Source: Diogma glabrata (Eukaryota > Arthropoda > Insecta > Diptera > Cylindrotomidae). From it: a DNA stretch of 64,000 bases. The position numbers and the translations under genes are program-made. Below, one piece after another: positions 22,454 through 32,036 of the stretch. The DNA lies in contig OY856187.1 of NCBI GenBank assembly GCA_963693315.1, positions 380,097,306 to 380,161,305 on the forward strand, given 5' to 3'. The notes beneath the pieces were generated by a model. The model saw only the letters and a program-made list of their open reading frames with translations. It made no database searches and had not been told where the DNA came from. Position 1 is the stretch's first letter, and the number at the start of each line of letters is the position of its first letter.

Positions 22454-24174
22454 AGTATAGCTCATAATCTCTTAAATGGAACGGGGTAATCCTGGATCTT
22501 GAAGGCCTAATGAGGTGTGTATTTCCAGTGTTGAAGGGTGAACCCATTCGAGCTTCATTTTGTGAAGGCAATGGTGAACTTGCCCTTAGTGTTGTTAGTG
22601 TAGGTGGATTTTCTTCTGGAGGTGCAACTTCAGCGCGCGTTTGCAATTGACTTAACCCGAATGAATTCATTAGAATATCTAATGGTAGTTGTGGCGATGA
22701 TATTATTGGTTGCTCAATATAGGAGTCTTCTAATGTTCGAGCTCTGAGTTGATTTATGTGAATACGAATTAAATGTTTGTTATGTTCCAACATTACATTA
22801 TACATAACATGGCCAATCCTTTCAATGACTATACCATTAGACCAACGAAATCGCTGATGATGTGAATGAACTTTAGCATAGACTGCGTCCCTTGGATTGA
22901 AGCTTCGTCTACGGGCTGAATACTGTTTGTTAAACTGTTCATTTTGTTTTGATTTTTGAGCTGCAAGTTCGTTGTTTACATTATTTGATGTTACTTCAGA
23001 TTTTGGAAATAGTAAGTCCAATTTGATTTTCATTTTTCTTCCCAGCATGACTTCAGCAGGAGATTTTCGGTCAGGTGTATTTTTGTTAGGAGTTGAACGA
23101 TATGTATGAAGAAACACTTGTAGTGATTTGTCCAAATCCCCTCCGTCGTTAATTTTTTTCAACGCTCGTTTAAGAGTGTCAACAAAGCGTTCCGCCTGCC
23201 CGTTCGACTGCGGGTGATATGGTGCAGTGCGGATATGCACTATTTTCCTTACAGAAACTTTCAAATTGTGTTGAAGAAAATTGTGTGCCGTTATCGGATA
23301 CAATTGTATCTGGTAATCCGAACTGTGCAAACACTTTGTTTAGGATATTGATCGTTTGTGAGGACGTAGTTGAATTTGTTCGATAAATTTCTGGCCATTT
23401 GGAATACGCATCCACGATTACTAAGAAACTTTGGCCTTCGTATGGCCCGGCGTAATCAATATGAAGACGGCTCCATTGTCGTTCTGGTACAGGCCAGAAA
23501 TGTAAATGTGATTTTACCGGTGATTTGGCTACACTCATGCATTTTGGGCATTTTTTTACCATTTCAAGGATATCAGCGTCCATGTTTGGCCAGTAAACAT
23601 AGCTTCTAGCTATGGATTTCATTCTTTCTACTCCCTGATGACCATGGTGTAGCTGGTTTAAAATTTTATATTGGAAATTTTTGGGAATGACAATTCTGTC
23701 ACCAAACATAATACATTCCTTGACGATGGTCAAACTTGTTTGACGTGTAAAGAATTGTTTAACTACAATATTTTCGATGTTGTGTATGCTTGATGGCCAC
23801 CCATCTTTGATATATTGCATGACATTTCGTAGCAGTGGACATTTGTTTGTTGCGTCTTGGATCATTAAAAATGTGACTGGAGTATTGACAATTGATTCGT
23901 TCAATGCAAAATTAATATCCTCCTCAAGATGAATTGATGCGATGACATAATCCTCATCAGGTTTTGTATGTGAATCTATCAATCTTGAAAGAATGTCGGC
24001 ATGTCCAAATTCTTTTGTTGAAATATATTCGATTTTAAAATCGTATAGAAGTAATGTTAGCGCCCACCTCTGTAGTCTATTTGCTGTATATATCGGTATT
24101 CCTTTTTTTGACCCGAATATTGATAAGAGAGGCTTATGGTCAGTTTGAAGAATGAATCTTCGACCAAAAATCAT
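22452..24174 (-). pseudogene. Element 1 RNase H end and integrase
   Basis: Two overlapping frames (24174-23179 and 23330-22452) make up the 3' half of pol. They hold the RNase H end with TDHKPLLSIFGSKKG, then the connection ending in HADILSRLI. The integrase zinc-binding H-H-C-C follows (HHGHQGVERM ... CPKCMS). The catalytic core has an Asp in HIDYAGP, an Asp in IVSDNGTQF and a Glu in the NGQAERFVDT segment. A one-base shift near 23238, right after FESFCKE, moves the second half into another frame. The C-terminal part includes a chromatin- or DNA-binding-type SH3-like segment with RWSNGIVIERIG. The integrase would insert the cDNA; this copy cannot make it in one piece. Confidence 0.88.
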
Positions 24175-24809
24175 CCGATGAAACTTCGTTACAGCAAAAA
24201 TTAAACCTAGCGCCTCTTTCTCGATTTGGCTGTAGTTTTTTGGAAATTTTTGGGAATGACAATTCTGTCACCAAACATAATACATTCCTTGACGATGGTC
24301 AAACTTGTTTGACGTGTAAAGAATTGTTTAACTACAATATTTTCGATGTTGTGTATGCTTGATGGCCACCCATCTTTGATATATTGCATGACATTTCGTA
24401 GCAGTGGACATTTGTTTGTTGCGTCTTGGATCATTAAAAATGTGACTGGAGTATTGACAATTGATTCGTTCAATGCAAAATTAATATCCTCCTCAAGATG
24501 AATTGATGCGATGACATAATCCTCATCAGGTTTTGTATGTGAATCTATCAATCTTGAAAGAATGTCGGCATGTCCAAATTCTTTTGTTGAAATATATTCG
24601 ATTTTAAAATCGTATAGAAGTAATGTTAGCGCCCACCTCTGTAGTCTATTTGCTGTATATATCGGTATTCCTTTTTTTGACCCGAATATTGATAAGAGAG
24701 GCTTATGGTCAGTTTGAAGAATGAATCTTCGACCAAAAATCATCCGATGAAACTTCGTTACAGCAAAAATTAAACCTAGCGCCTCTTTCTCGATTTGGCT
24801 GTAGTTTTT
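23672..24809 (-). repeat. 569-bp exact tandem duplication in pol
   Basis: 23672-24240 and 24241-24809 look identical base for base. The joint is at TTTTTTGGAAATTTTTGGG. The repeated piece covers RNase H and the start of the connection region. Since 569 is not a multiple of three it shifts the frame, and the upstream copy runs into a short stray tail (KTTAKSRKRR) and stops at 24207. It is either a recent replication slip or an assembly error. Confidence 0.9.
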
Positions 24810-24836
24810 TAGGGTTCCGTTTTTTATACGGAACAC
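24207..24836 (-). pseudogene. Element 1 RNase H segment, upstream duplicate
   Basis: This frame starts inside the 3.4-kb insert and enters element 1 at KNYSQIEKEALGLIF, the RNase H motif that should follow STEK of the upstream frame. It then repeats the same residues as the downstream copy up to VIPKNFQ before the frame is lost at the duplication joint. Confidence 0.85.
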
Positions 24837-25279
24837 TATTGGTGAGAGTAAAACGAGTTTTTCACATTATATCGATTATCTCGTAAACTATAAATGCTAT
24901 GGACTTGAAATTTGAGGTGCGTATAAAACTAATCTGTCCACATGAAATGACGAATACAAATAAAACTAAAGTGGTTTTCGTTTGGTTTACAGGGGTTCGA
25001 TGTGAGACCTTTGTGAAAATACATTTTTTTATAGATTCAAGTAGGGTATCATATGAAAGGGCTTCATTTCAGTATTTCTTAAAAATTTATTTTGGAATTT
25101 TACACCTCACCATTTTTTGTATAATTCTGAATAATGACGTTTTTTTCGTGTTTTCTTAACTCGATTAGCTCCGAACCTAACTGATCGAAATTTTTCAAAT
25201 GTATTTGGAATGATAGAAAAATTAGTACAGTTTTAATAAAAAATATATAAAAGTGTCATATTCTCATAATTAGATTTAT

Positions 25280-26840
25280 TAAGGGGGTGGAAATGAGGAG
25301 GGGTAAAAACACTATTTAAAATGTGGTCAAGTGGGGTGTCATTTGAAAGAGCACCTAATTTAGAAATCATTGCAATTTTTTTTAGAATTTTGCAATGCAC
25401 AGTTTTTGAGTTATTGTCAAAAACATACCGTTCCCCCCCCCTTCGTTTAGACACTGATTGACAGAAACATTTGGAAAAATTCACAGAGCTAGGCAATTTG
25501 GTAAATTTTGTATGAAAATTATAGCGAAGTCTCAAATAATTATATTTCTGTGTGTTTAGGGGACCGGGGTAAAGAGGGTAAAAAAAAAACTTTTTTGACC
25601 CAAGCGAGTGGGGTGTCATTTGAAAGAGCACCTAATTTAGAATTCGTTGCAGTTTTTTTTAGAATTTTGCGGTGCACAGCTTTTGAGTTATGGACAAAAA
25701 AGTGCAAAATTCAAACCGTTCCCCCCCCCCTACGTTTCGACACTGATCCACAGAAAAATTTGAAAAAGTTCACAGAGCTAGGCAATTTAGTAAATTTTGT
25801 ATGAAAATTATACCGACCCAAGCGAGTGGGGTGTCATTTGAAAGAGCACCTAATTTAGAATTCGTTGCAGTTTTTTTTAGAATTTTGCGGTGCACAGTTT
25901 TTGAGTTATGGACAAAAAAATGCAAAATTCAAACCGTTCCCCCCCCTTCGTTTCGACACTGATTGACATAAAAATTTGGAAAAATTCACAGAGTTAGGAA
26001 ATTTGCTAAATTTTGTATGAAAATTATAGCGAAGTCTCAAATAATTATATTTCTGTGTGTTTAGGGGACCGGGGTAAAGAGGGTAAAAAAAAAACTTTTT
26101 TGACCCAAGCGAGTGGGGTGTCATTTGAAAGAGCACCTAATTTAGAATTCGTTGCAGTTTTTTTTAGAATTTTGCGGTGCACAGCTTTTGAGTTATGGAC
26201 AAAAAAGTGCAAAATTCAAACCGTTCCCCCCCCCCTACGTTTCGACACTGATCCACAGAAAAATTTGAAAAAGTTCACAGAGCTAGGCAATTTAGTAAAT
26301 TTTGTATGAAAATTATACCGAAGTCTCAAATAATTATATTTCTGAGTGTTTAGGGGACCGGGGTAAAGAGGGTAAAAAAAAAACTTTTTTGACCCAAGCG
26401 AGTGGGGTGTCATTTGAAAGAGCACCTAATTTAGAATTCGTTGCAGTTTTTTTTAGAATTTTGCGGTGCACAGTTTTTGAGTTATGGACAAAAAAGTGCA
26501 AAATTCAAACCGTTCCCCCCCCCTACGTTTCGACACTGATCGACAGAAAAATTTGAAAAAATTCACAGAGCTAGGCAATTTGGTAAATTTTGTATGAAAA
26601 TTATACCGAAGTCTCAAATAATTATATTTCTGTGTGTTTAGGGCACCGGGGTAGAGAGGGTAAAAAAAAACTTTTTTTGACCCAAGCGAATGGAGTGTCA
26701 TTTGAAAGAGCACCTAATTTAAAAATCATTGCAATTTTTTTTAGAATTTTGCGGTGCACAGTTTTTGAGTTATGATCAAAAATGTTCAAAATTCAGACCG
26801 TCCCCCCGTGTATCAAATATTTATTAATCGTTTTGAAAGG
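25280..26840. repeat. 288-bp satellite array inside the insert
   Basis: CCCAAGCGAGTGGGGTGTCA recurs near 25599, 25816, 26104, 26393 and 26681, giving spacings of 217, 288, 289 and 288. The 217-bp unit has lost about 71 bp. Each unit carries a poly-A run, a poly-C run of 7-10 and GTTTCGACACTGAT. More diverged outer units flank the five good ones. Open frames across it are repeats of the same translation and are not genes. Confidence 0.88.
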
Positions 26841-27059
26841 GTAGGAATGGTAAGGTGAAATAAAGCTTTTTTAACCCGAATAGCAATATCGAGTGGGACT
26901 GGCGTGCACATTTTTAGTCATGTCATCCTTTATACTGATTCTTAGAGCAATTCTTAATATTGCAACTCTTTTAGAGTGAATATAACCAGTTATCCAAAAG
27001 AAAGAAGACTTTATGTCAAAATTATCACGGTCCTTTACTATCTATTGTATATTGTATTG

Positions 27060-27320
27060 TATTGTATGCCATAAGTGGGCCCAAAAGGTGGCGTAAATTC
27101 TCAAGGTTCAAATCAGATTGATGTGATTTGTTAGTTTGTGTTAAGATCCACGTTTGTAATCCATTCATAATTACTGGTTTAATAAATTTCTTGTATAACT
27201 TTAGAAAATGTTGAGTTTTAATTAAATGGTAAGTTCGATAACCTTCAATTATTTTAGGGTTAATATTTGTTTAATATGCTATTGTTTAAGTCAAACATTG
27301 ATCTTTTGTTAATTTTAAAT
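27060..27320 (-). pseudogene. Decayed copy of the 9-kb LINE fragment
   Basis: Blocks such as GATCCACGTTTGTAA, TTCTTGTATAACTTTAG, AGTTCGATAACCT and ATGCTATTGTTTAAGTCAA align in order with 9400-9640. They cover the codons of the MYGSQTWTL region and upstream. No open frame remains. It lies between satellite blocks of the 3.4-kb insert. Confidence 0.7.
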
Positions 27321-27479
27321 ATTGTTAAAATTATACGTTGTTTTTCAAGCACCGACCTAAATGTCGAACTTATGTAATCTAACACAAAAAAATTGTTGCT
27401 ATAGAAAGAACTGAAAATTTTAGTAAAGCGATGAGCCTATAATTCTATGGAACACGAAAAATATAGTGAAGCTTCAAGT

Positions 27480-28000
27480 GATTTTATTTCTATGTGTTTA
27501 GGGGATGGGAGTGGGGAAGGGTGAAAAATTGTTTTTTGACCCGCATGAGTGGGATGTCATTTGGTAGAGCACCAAAATTAAAAAACAATACAGTTTTTTT
27601 AGAATTTTGCGATGCACCGTTTTTGATTTATTCTCAAAAAAGTGCAACAAAAAGTTGGTCCCCCCCCCCCCCCCCCCTTATACGTTTCTTCGTTGATTGA
27701 CAGAAAAATTTGAAAAAATTCATAGAGATAGGAAATTTGATAAACCCTTAACGAAAAATATAGCGAAGCCTCAAGTAGTTTTAATTCTACGTGTTTAGGG
27801 AATAGGAGTGGGGAATCGTGAAAAAAAGGTTTTTTGGCTCGCATGAGTGTCATTTGAAAGAACACCAAAATTAAGAAACATTACAATTATTTTAGAATCT
27901 TGTGATGCACAGTTTTTGAATTATTGTCAAAAGAGTCCTATTTTTAGCGTTAACACCACTCCACCCCTAAATTTCGTCGTTGTTTAACAGAATTGAGTCG
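27480..28000. repeat. Diverged outer units of the 288-bp satellite
   Basis: Two older units (GTGTTTAGGGGATGGGAGTG..., then GTGTTTAGGGAATAGGAGTG...) keep the layout of the main array, including a C run of about 17 near 27661. Divergence is much higher than among the central units, as expected at array edges. Confidence 0.75.
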
Positions 28001-28204
28001 TTCCTTAGCTACCATAAATAGCTATGGATATCATTTAACCTAAAGTAATATTTTTTATATCATTTCGATCAATTTAGATGACATTGACATTAACTATTGA
28101 TATTTACGATGAACCATTTAGTTTTTATGTGTCTATGGTCTGGCAATATAAACCCTTTACAACACAACTTTATGTAAATTATTTTGATATTGTTTTCTTT
28201 ACAT

Positions 28205-30766
28205 TCACGGAACCCTTGACGAGCGAATTTTTTCAGTTGATGTAAACGTTCTCGATGCATGACTTATTGCTTTTATGGAACCATTGGGAAATTTATGCAA
28301 GATACATGCTCCAATACCTGTACTTGAAGCATCTGCTGCAACTATTATTTCAAATTTTGGATTGTAATGAGTTAACATTAAATCTGATGATAATATATTT
28401 TTGAATGATTCAAATGAGCGTTGACATGCTGTTGACCATTCCCAATTGGTGTTTTGAACTAGTAATGCGTCCATTGGTTTTCGTAATTCGTGCATACTTC
28501 TAATGAATTTTCCATAATAATTTATGGCGCCCAGATAAGATTGTAGCGAAGCAATATCTTTTGGTGGTGGCATGTTGGAGATTGCTTCGGTTTTGCATGG
28601 ATCTGGACGTATACCATGTCTGTCAATTACGTATCCCAGATATTTAATTTTTGACATGAAAAAATTACATTTGTCAAATTTTAGGTGGAATCCGAATTCT
28701 TGAATACGTTTTAGAACGTTTATAAAGTTTTTCTTATGTTCAGCCGCATCTTTACCTGATACCAATATATCATCAATGTATGCTGCTGTACCATCGAGGT
28801 CATCCACCATTGTGCTCATTATTTGCTGAAATGCACCTGGAGCTGACTTGATGCCTGGTGGTAATCTATTAAATTTGTACAAGCCTCGATGTGTGTTTAT
28901 GGTGAGCAGCTTACGAGATTCTTCGGACACTTCCACTTGTAAGAATGCGTCAGAAAAATCTAGCTGACTAAAGACGGTTGCATTGGAAATTTTTGCTAGG
29001 ATGTCTTCCGGAAGTGGAAGTGGAAATTGATGTGGTTCCAGAGCTTCATTTAATCCGGTTGAATAGTCTGCACAAATTCGAATTGAGCCATTACTTTTTT
29101 TTACCACAACAATAGGTGCAGCCCAATCGGAATAATCTACTGGTGTTATTATTCCCAATTGTTGAAGACGTTGTAGTTCATCATCAATTTTAGATAATGC
29201 GGCAAAAGCAACTGGTCGTTTGGCTCTAAATACAGGCTTAACATCTGGTTTTTTGTGAATTACAAATTGTGTTTTTTTGCAACACCCTAATGTTTCTTGA
29301 AATACATCTGGAAATTGCGACTTCAAATCATTCACTAAATTATCTGATGGTGATGATGTTACTTGATTACAAATTTGATTAAATGGTAAACTCCACAAGT
29401 CAAATTTTCCAATCCAATCGATACCTAATATATTAAGATCTTCATTGGTTGATACAAAACATTCGCCCTGTCCGACATCTTCATTGAATGAAATTTCGCA
29501 AACAATTTTACCAATAAGTTCCAATGTTTGCCCTGATGCTGTTTGAGCTGTATCTGTTGTGGTTTTTATTGGTGGTTCTCCAATCTTATGCCACATCGTT
29601 TGGGAAATTATTGTGATATCAGATGCAGTATCGAGTTGGAGTTTAATCAGTACGTTGTTTATGAATACGGATATATATTTTCGTTTTGAAATCAGATCCA
29701 AACTATTAACAGAAAAAATTACTTTTGAAAATATTTTATTATAATTATGCGAATTCTTGGTACTTATCTGTTTATGTGATGCGTGTTCATTGCAGATACA
29801 GTAGCCTTCCTTATGTCCTATTTGATTGCACTGTTGACACTTGTGATTTTTATATGAGCAATCTTTTGCAAAATGCATATTACCACAAAACCAACAAGGT
29901 TTCCTTGGCATTGTTGAAACTGTGTTTTGTGAATGTGTTGCCTGTGCTGAGTTAAAGGACGATTGATTCTGATAATTTTGAAATTTTCCTTCTGATTGTG
30001 GTGACGGATAATTTTGTTTATCATAAAATTTCTGATTACTATCTGTTTTCGTATTTCTGATTGCTTTGATTGATGAATTGTGATTTTCAATCAAACTAGT
30101 GTCCTGTTTAATGTTGATGACACGCTGACATTCGTCAGTCAAATCGGATAACTTCAATTTACCATCTTTGTCATTTTCAATTTGTTGATACAATCTCGTT
30201 CGAAAATCAGCGTCTGTAGATGAGCGAAGACCGCTAATGAAAAATAGACATTTGAACTGTTCTACTGTAAGAGTTGCCAATTGTGACCTTTCACACTGTT
30301 TATTAATACGTGCAGCATACGAAACAAAATCTTCGGATGTTTGTTTTTCAATTAAAAAACATTCAAAACGTTGTCTAAACATTGACTTTTGAGGACCAAA
30401 AATTTTTTTGAGGTTAACCAAACTTTCAGCAAATGAAAATTCTTTTGGCAATTTTGGCAAAATATAGTTGGAATACTTTTCAAAATTTGTGCTGTGTAGT
30501 TTCTGTAAAAGTATTCTGACCTTGACGGAGTCATCTAGCGTATTTCCGTCTTCCTCAAATAGCTGTTCGTATCGACTGTACCATGATTCGAAAAAAATTT
30601 CTGGTTCCGGATCGAAACAAAATTCTGATGTTGAATTTAAAATTTTCGTTTCAGCATCCGGCTTGGATGTTATATTGTTTTTGGTGTTTAACAATTGTTT
30701 GATTGTAGTGTCCTGATTTACCACTATCAATGTTAATTTTTCAAGAACTTCCTTCAAATTTTCCAT
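28205..30766 (-). pseudogene. Element 1 gag-protease-RT (interrupted gag-pol)
   Basis: An uninterrupted frame of 853 codons starts at ATG 30766. Gag spans about residues 1-345, with a capsid-like region and two zinc knuckles (CWFCGNMHFAKDC at 291-303 and CQQCNQIGHKEGYC at 310-323). The aspartic protease active site is LDTASD at 378-383. RT follows from about 510, with the catalytic YIDD at 663-666 and the LGYVI and NYYGKFI motifs after it. RNase H begins near 805 (VAADASSTGIGA). The frame then runs into the 3.4-kb insert after TSTEK and ends 6 codons later. Gag and pol are in one frame, so no frameshift would be needed. Apart from the insertion this half shows no damage. Confidence 0.92.
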
Positions 30767-30837
30767 TTTTTTAGGTTATGTATTTTTTTTGTTTATTATG
30801 TTAAATATCAAAATTATTTTATAATTAATGTTACCTT

Positions 30838-30848
30838 CCTCGTCGCCA
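30838..30848 (-). promoter_or_regulatory. Primer-binding-site-like sequence of element 1
   Basis: Minus-strand TGGCGACGAGG lies five bases after the 5' LTR. TGG is the complement of a tRNA 3' CCA end. Element 2 has the very similar TGGCGATGAGG two bases after its 5' LTR, which supports the assignment. The tRNA used cannot be named without a search. Confidence 0.65.
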
Positions 30849-30973
30849 ATTACGTTGTGTTCATAGATACAACATAGAAGTTACAATCATGTTTAAACGA
30901 TTCCATTTATTAATTATATTAGAAAACAATTACACAATTCAATGATAGTAACAAATACATGTGTTAACTTAAG

Positions 30974-31973
30974 TAGGGTTACCAACCGTACTCTTTTAAG
31001 AGTACATGTACTCTTTTAGTGCCTAAAATATCTGTACTCTCTCTTTTCTCGTAATTACATTAAAAGTACTCTTTTTCATAATTAAACAAAAATGTATAAC
31101 TTTAAAATAATTCATAAAATCTGTACTCAAACCTAGATGCCTTCCTACAATTAACACATCAAACTGCTATAAAACTATTACAATTTTCATTTTCTGAACT
31201 ACTACAACTTATAACAACTTCACATTATAATAATAATAATATAAGAATAAGAATAATATTTATCCACGACTGCTAAAGAATATATGCTTTCCATGCGTAC
31301 GTCTTCCATTGTAATTGTATTCATTCCACAACTAGTGAATTTGATTAAAATTCTTTAACAGCTCTATAGTTTATTAAATATTCCCCTAACAAATTAAACA
31401 ACAAAATTGTTTTGTTTTTCGCTATCTTTGATGTTTTTATTTCAATATGGCGGTACAAATTTTTGCATGAAAACTGGAAATTAAACGAAATATTTTACAG
31501 TCGTGGATAAATTAGCATCTTGTATTCGCTTAGGATGATGGCAATTCTTCACTCGGATGATTCCCTCCTCTCGCTACGCTCGTTTCGGGAAACTTCATCC
31601 TCGTGAAGAATTGCCTTCATTCTAAGCTCATACAAGAATCTACTATTCTCGATTACTATATTTTTAATTATTTATATATTGTTTAGCCAAATGAAAGCAC
31701 CTGAAGTTCCAAAATTATTTATATGTTTTATTACTTCGTATTATTTTATTTTGTTGTATACTATGTATGTATTTGAGAATGAATTACATTAATTACGTAG
31801 TGTAATTTAATTTACACTATAAGCTAAAATAATTTACTTTTATTTTTGATTTGGGTACTGTTTTTTTAGTAAAAAATATTGGTTGTTTTTAAAATGTACT
31901 CTTTTGTACTCTTAATTAAATTGCAGTTTTTGGTAAAATACTCTTTTTGATCGACCTGGATATGGTAACCCTA
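30974..31973. mobile_element. 1,000-bp hAT-like MITE
   Basis: The ends are TAGGGTTACCA and TGGTAACCCTA, a perfect 11-bp TIR. The element is flanked by the 8-bp duplication AACTTAAG (30966-30973 and 31974-31981), and the empty site is preserved in the 3' LTR. An 8-bp duplication and this kind of TIR fit the hAT superfamily. No transposase frame is present. The subterminal parts carry repeated GTACTCTTTT motifs in both orientations, possible transposase-binding sites. Confidence 0.88.
31495..31655. repeat. Large hairpin inside the MITE
   Basis: GCTTAGGATGATGGCAATTC and its continuation are matched in reverse complement by GAATTGCCTTCATTCTAAGC. The loop of about 20 bp (CTCTCGCTACGCTCGTTTC) is GC-rich. 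Pairing extends outward to about 60 bp per arm. A further inverted pair (TTATCCACGACTG near 31260, CAGTCGTGGATAA near 31499) suggests a nested small element. Confidence 0.72.
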
Positions 31974-32036
31974 AACTTAAGATGAACATAAAAAGTGACA
32001 GCTGCTATATCTGCTTTATATTCAGGGTTGCCAACA

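Larger units (their letters stand above)
24811..28227. mobile_element. 3.4-kb satellite-bearing insert with AGGGTTCCGT ends
   Basis: The insert interrupts the RNase H codons of element 1. It starts AGGGTTCCGT (24811) and its far side has the reverse complement ACGGAACCCT (28207-28216), followed by TGACGAGCGAA before the host sequence resumes in an A run. A hairpin (GTTCCGT ... ACGGAAC) lies at the left end. The interior has no transposase. It consists of unique AT-rich DNA, a 288-bp satellite, a LINE scrap and further satellite copies. This is a non-autonomous element of unknown superfamily. Similar AGGGTTCCGT ends are, to my memory, common in insect repeats. Confidence 0.65.
22269..32036 (-). 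mobile_element. Ty3/gypsy retrotransposon, element 1 (K02A2.6-like)
   Basis: This is a full-length LTR element on the minus strand. It has a 175-bp LTR at each end, a gag-pol frame, a PBS-like site next to the 5' LTR and a polypurine tract next to the 3' LTR. CCCAAT flanks it on both sides (22263-22268 and 32037-32042). By eye the two LTRs are identical once the MITE in the 5' LTR is removed, so the insertion is recent. Three later events broke it: the 1,000-bp MITE, a 3.4-kb insert in the RNase H region and a 569-bp duplication. A frameshift near 23238 adds to this. The single gag-pol frame and motif style fit the Mag/K02A2.6-like lineage; the clade is an inference. Confidence 0.92.
30854..32036 (-). 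repeat. 5' LTR of element 1, split by a MITE
   Basis: The LTR parts are 30854-30973 and 31974-32036, with AACTTAAG present on both sides of the insert. Without the insert and one copy of AACTTAAG the LTR is 175 bp, the same length as the 3' LTR. Confidence 0.9.

Noticed and set aside
25233..26775. Many similar 60-130-codon frames on both strands
   Set aside because: They repeat the same translation every 288 bp and break at unit edges, as expected from a satellite.
22452..30766. Endogenous retrovirus with an envelope gene
   Set aside because: The integrase frame ends at the polypurine tract and 3' LTR, so there is no room for env; it is a plain Ty3/gypsy retrotransposon.
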